Positions 59,440-64,000 of a stretch of DNA of 64,000 nt are shown here, piece by piece. This DNA is from Monosporascus cannonballus. Taxonomy: Eukaryota > Ascomycota > Sordariomycetes > Xylariales. Made by a program: the position numbers and the translations under genes. The stretch is taken from positions 1 to 64,000 of the forward strand of contig QJNS01000262.1 of NCBI GenBank assembly GCA_004154925.1. The letters run 5' to 3'. The notes under the pieces are model-generated. The model was not told the origin of the DNA, did no database searches, and saw only the letters and a program-made list of their open reading frames with translations. Each line of letters starts with the position of its first letter. Positions within the stretch are counted from its first letter, which is position 1.

Positions 59440-60250
59440 AGCTGGTTCGAACTGTTTTAACGGCTATTTATAGACGTTTTCGGGATGTATATTATTCGAG
59501 AAATTTTTCGCCGTTTCGATTTTCGTCGTCGTATTGTCTGCTGCAAACTATTTTTATCCAATGCTAGTAAACAAAAATGGTTTAATTAGGCTTTTAAATA
59601 CCTTAATTAAATCTTTAAAAACTGGTACCGGCTTATATAATCTAATAAAATATAAATGATAAGGAGGCATTATCGAAAATAATACGTAATACGTTATATA
59701 AGCGAAAAATAGGACAAAACGTATATTATTAAAAGATATTAATATAAAAACGGTTAAATGTTTTAAGATTACTTTTTTAAAGCAATAAGCAAAGGGTTTA
59801 ATATCTTTTAAAAAAAGAATTAAGGCAAAATTAAGGCGAAAACATATTAAAAGCATACAATTCCCATAATTAACAGATAGCTTTAAATTAATAAGTGGTA
59901 TTTTCATTATTACAATTTTATATTTATACATAACGGCGCTTCGAGCTATATAATAAAAGTTTCGAAGCAAAAACCAATTAATCGTCATATTCCCGTTATA
60001 ATCTGGCCTCCATATTTGCCCGATCTTAATATAATCGAAATCGTATAGAACTAGATAAAGGATTATATAAAAAACAAATAAGAGCTCCAAAAAAGCCTTT
60101 ATACAATAATTTTCGCTAATATGCTAATAAAATCTGAAAAACGGTCCTTAAAAAGGTTATTAAACTTATTAAAAAATATTCTTATACGTTATTAGGCTGT
60201 TATTAACGCTTAAAAGAGGTATATAAAATATTAAAGCGGTATACGTATTA
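59440..60250 (+). pseudogene. Tc1/mariner-type transposase relic
   Basis: On the plus strand the frame, broken by many stops, retains Tc1 landmarks: WPPYLPDLNIIEIV at 60004-60045, where active copies have WPPYSPDLNPIE plus a Trp now replaced by a stop, and upstream an HNGASSY stretch near 59927-59950 at the place of the HDNA/HDGASSH acidic motif, with Asp probably mutated to Asn. C-terminal KNILIRY-like remains lie near 60170-60200. All differences fit C-to-T/G-to-A damage. Element ends are not identified. Confidence 0.72.
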
Positions 60251-62553
60251 ATACACACTTTCTTTATTTACACATTTTAAATTAGGCCTACCTCGAAAAA
60301 CGAATTATTATTTTACAACCCAATTCATTAACTACTTATATAAAAATAACTTTTTATAATAATTTATACTAAAAGCTTTATAATTATCATAAGATTTAAG
60401 GAAACCTTTTGCCATAATATTAAGAGATTTTCTTTTAGCAGTTAATTCTATTCGCCGTTTTTTAAAACTATTTCTAAACTCTCATATATCCTATTACTTT
60501 ATATAACGCTTATTAAGATGCGTTATCTTAATTTTTTTTCTAAATACGGGCGTTAAAACTTTTATTTCGAAATCTTTTTTCGCGAAATTATAAAAATACA
60601 GCTCCTATAAGACTACGGCTGGTATTCGACCAGCTACAGATCTACGTACCAGTACAAATAACCATCTGGCAGCTAATAAAAACGCTAGATAGAAGTAACC
60701 TAATACACTTACTTCTTGGAATACGCTTTATAACTAATTGAAAATCACCTCACTCTAGCTTACAGCTGTCTATTATCTTACAAAAATTAACACCTTAAAC
60801 CCGTAATTTCTGTAGTTTAGAAATTAATAATTTTTCTAACCTTATTAATCAAGGTCCTAAAATTGCGTTTAATTTCATGTATATTATTTTTTAATTTTCT
60901 AAACTGGCGCTTTAGATTATAGCTTTACTTCGAAGTAAAAAATACGTTTTGAAATTATGTTTAACGGTTTTTCTTCTTAGAGGTAACCGGCCGACAATTA
61001 ATATCAATTACCCTTGAGTTCAATAAAACTTTTTTAAAGTCAAATAATATAACTTCCGTTTAAAAAAACCTTAACCGGATATTAAATAGAGTAAAAATCT
61101 TTAAAAAGTATAATAATAAGTATTAAAAAACTTTTGCTTTAAAATAAATGCGGATATATTATAAGATTATTACTTATAGATATTAACCTAATAATAATAT
61201 TTTAATAAAAAATGTTCTAAGGTTTACTAATTATATTAAGTAAAAAAATGTAAAAATATATATATTAATTATACCTTATATACAGAATAAATATTATGAA
61301 AGAAATCAATATATAAATAATATAGCCGTTCAAAATAAAAATACGTTATTTGTTTTTAATTTATATTTTTAACTATAAAATTTCGTATTATTATTATATA
61401 TTTAACAAATAACTATATCTAAATATTATTGAATTTGAAATAATATCTTTATAAAAATCATAAATAATAATAACCTTTTGCCGTTTTCGTATATAGCTTT
61501 AAAAATAAATATCTAGGTCGTAAATTCGAACTTTTGTTACGATATAGAAAAACAAAAATCTAGCCATTACACTACTAAAAATAGAACGTTATCAGGTCGA
61601 ATTTTAACCGCCTTATTCTGCCCTATATACCTATAAGGTGCTATTTAGGATTATAACAACTTTTTAACTTCGGCTTCTTTGCGTAAAATGTTTTCTAAAA
61701 CTCTGCTCGTACTGGATTCGCCTTTCTGGACGCCGTTCTCGTTTAAATTAATAATATTTTTGTGCTTAACGTTTTTATTATCGATTTCGCGGTTTAAAAA
61801 CTTATAAAAAGCTACAATTTTTTGTAATTCGTTTTTTTTAGTTCGAGAAATTTCGAAAACGCGTAAATCTTTAAATGATATATCGTTATTACGATATAAA
61901 AAACTATCGATCCAATATTTTCTTATACCAGTTATATTCTTACGAACTTTCAGGATATATAAAACAAAATTAAAAACTTTAGTTTTTGTTAGAAAATACT
62001 TAATAACTTTTCTGTTCTTAATTTATAAGATTAAAAGGCGTTTTTTGGAAAATATTAAACGTTATTACGTTTTTTAAGTTTTATAACGTTTCTGTTACTC
62101 TTATATATTTCGTATTAAAATAATTTGATTAATATTTTATTTAAAGGTTGCGCGTTTTTTCGAAAGGCCGCTTTTTATATCCATTCCGGCTCGGGCTAAT
62201 CGATATTCGCGACCGTAATCCATATTCGAAATTTGAAACAATTCCGATAATAATTAGTTAAGTTGTTATTATTATAAAAAGGAAGGTGTTATTAGTTGTA
62301 GAACAGCTAAGGTGTACAAATGGGGGGGTGTACATTAGTACGTACACCGCTCTAGGCTATATTTTCTGTTCTGTATAGCTTTAAATGTTAGTAATGAGAA
62401 TCAGAAGTAAAGGGGCTACTGCAAAGTACTAATCAAATGCGCTAATCCAAGGTAGGTTATTACTAGGTGGGTCTCCTAGCTAGAAGACCAATCGTGTAAT
62501 AAAAATTACCCCTAACACCATAGTAGCAACTTGGCAGTTCATTACCTCAGCTA

Positions 62554-62673
62554 GCTCAGGCCTCTCTGGCTCGTTTTCCCAATTTCTTCAAGGTTACTCA
62601 AGTACCGCTCCATAACGCTAAATATTAACCAATCAGATCCCAAATCCCCGTAACGAGCCAGCGAGGCCTGAGT
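62554..62673. mobile_element. MITE-like 120-bp inverted-repeat element
   Basis: Ends GCTCAGGCCTCTCTGGCTCG and, inverted from 62673, ACTCAGGCCTCGCTGGCTCG: about 22 bp with two differences, flanked on both sides by TA (62552-62553 and 62674-62675). No coding capacity and normal GC inside an AT-rich block, which fits a repeat too short to be targeted by RIP. Confidence 0.65.
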
Positions 62674-63535
62674 TATAATTACGTAAAAACGGCTTTATTT
62701 AATGCATTTACTTTTTTAAAAAAACAAAAATCCGTAATAACTTAATAATAATATATTTTTATAAATATATATATATATATATGATTACCTTAACCATGGC
62801 TTATTATTAATATTACGATAATCCTAATTAGGATTTATTTATTATTTTTAACCCCTAACGCGTACAATAACTATAGCCCGAACCCGTTACGTTATTATCC
62901 TCCTTTTCAAAATACGATAAATCCGAATTCTTTTAATTTTACCGGGCCACGCCTTTAGAACAAAATATACGTATATATATTTTAAATTTCTGGCATTAAC
63001 ATAAAAAAATTAATATAACGTTTAAAAATTTTATTTATAATTAGGTTCTATACGACGATTTAAGCCGAACTATAAATTCGATTATTCGGATTAACTAATT
63101 AATTAATATATTAAAAAATAAATACGCAAACGATTATTAATATATAAAAGTTAATAAAAATTCTTAATTTTTGTTAATAAGGATTCCGTTACATATAAAT
63201 ATTATAATATATTATATGGAAAATTTATAATTTTCGCAAAAGGCCTTAAATTCCGCCGTTTGCTAAAAAAAATTATTATTTAAAATTAACGTAATTTATA
63301 TTATTTTGGACGAAAATTAACGCTTTATAAAAACGCTTATTTTTAACTAGTTTAAGTTTTTAAACCAGATAATTATATATTTAAGGAAAAAATAGTAATC
63401 GTATAATATAAAGCGGAAAACTGAACGGTTTCGTAATAATAATAATCCAGATATTTTTTTATATATTTTTTATAATTATAATTATTATAATTAAAATAAT
63501 TTCCAAAATTAACAGCATTTACTTACTTTACTTAC

Positions 63536-64000
63536 TGTTACGTTCAGAAGGGACTTCACTAGGCCCAAAGGAGGCCCAGGAAGTTGGAGACGCTCGGGAT
63601 CTCCACCTTCCATCGGATAAACCTCGGGTCTCTGTCAATCTCCGGAAATACCAGGAAATTCGTAAACGACAGATATTATGGTTTTTTGAGATCCACAGAG
63701 ATTATAAAAGATAAAAAAAATAAGAAGGATATATAAAGTTTAGGTTTTTTATATAAATAATTATTTATTTAATTTTTCGTTTTTTAGTTATTAATTTAAG
63801 CTTTTAATTTAAAAATAATTATATTATTTTTTAATTAAGGGAATTTTTTAAAATCTTTTTAACGAATAAATTATTAAATTATTTTTTATTTTATTATTAT
63901 TTGCAAATTAAGATTTTTTTTCGGATATTATTTATATTTTTAAATAAATATATAATAAGTTTGTTATATTTTAATAATTATTTGATTTATAGCCGATAAA
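63536..64000. mobile_element. possible LTR or transposon start at right edge
   Basis: The sequence begins TGTTACGTTCAGAAGGGACT at the edge of AT-rich DNA, is of normal composition for about 150 bp, then becomes AT-rich again. TGTTAC is a common start of fungal LTRs. The other end is outside the window, so this is a weak call. Confidence 0.3.

Larger units (their letters stand above)
59001..63535. repeat. AT-rich RIP-degraded transposon block
   Basis: About 4.5 kb of strongly AT-biased DNA with stops in all frames. Remaining cytosines are largely in CpG (TTCG, ACGT, CGAA), as expected if CpA was the main mutation target. It contains a Tc1/mariner relic (59440-60250), less AT-rich pockets at about 60600-60780 and 62280-62690, and a 120-bp MITE-like repeat. 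The pocket at 62311-62348 has the palindrome GGTGTAC...GTACACC. Confidence 0.8.

Noticed and set aside
1..64000. CRISPR arrays or prokaryotic operons
   Set aside because: No spaced direct repeats; spliced genes and RIP show a fungal genome.

Overview
The window looks like nuclear chromosomal DNA of a filamentous ascomycete (Pezizomycotina, most likely a sordariomycete). The evidence is short GT-AG introns of about 49-140 nt, typical fungal gene families (a BLI-3 homolog, a 2EXR-domain protein, an S10 carboxypeptidase with a GPI-type tail, a fucose-lectin-like membrane protein) and AT-rich blocks carrying C-to-T/G-to-A damage of the kind left by repeat-induced point mutation (RIP). The species cannot be named from the sequence.

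Layout: 1-175 is the 5' end of a minus-strand Gfo/Idh/MocA-type oxidoreductase running off the left edge. 632-7363 is a 6.7-kb AT-rich element with hAT-like ends and an 8-bp target duplication. 7.9-21.0 kb is a gene island: ISA1 iron-sulfur assembly protein (-), an ARMH3/DUF1741 protein (+), a broken Caps_synth-type glycosyltransferase (+), a GPI-anchored serine carboxypeptidase (-) and an 815-aa disordered fungal protein (-). 21-27 kb has normal composition but no convincing gene. 27-36 kb holds a 1269-aa low-complexity protein (+), a small cysteine-rich protein (+) and a TMEM53/PaxU-like hydrolase (-). 35.8-40.3 kb is gene-poor.

40308-43716 is a nested transposon pair: a pogo/Fot1-type element with a RIP-damaged transposase (41494-43348) sits inside an older TA-flanked inverted-repeat element. 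44.7-57.5 kb is a second gene island: 6-phosphofructo-2-kinase/fructose-2,6-bisphosphatase (+), 2EXR protein (+), BLI-3-like flavin-binding protein (-), Ldh_2-type malate/lactate dehydrogenase (-) and a membrane-anchored lectin-like propeller protein (-). From about 59.0 kb to the right edge the DNA is again AT-rich, with a Tc1/mariner relic, a small 120-bp MITE-like repeat and a possible LTR start at 63536.

The genes are mostly housekeeping or conserved fungal genes with their own promoters; no gene cluster or common pathway is apparent. I did not find a clearly new biological system. The most informative signals are the transposon architecture (uneven RIP within one transposase, target-site duplications that survived RIP), the broken glycosyltransferase and the internal repeats in two large disordered fungal proteins.
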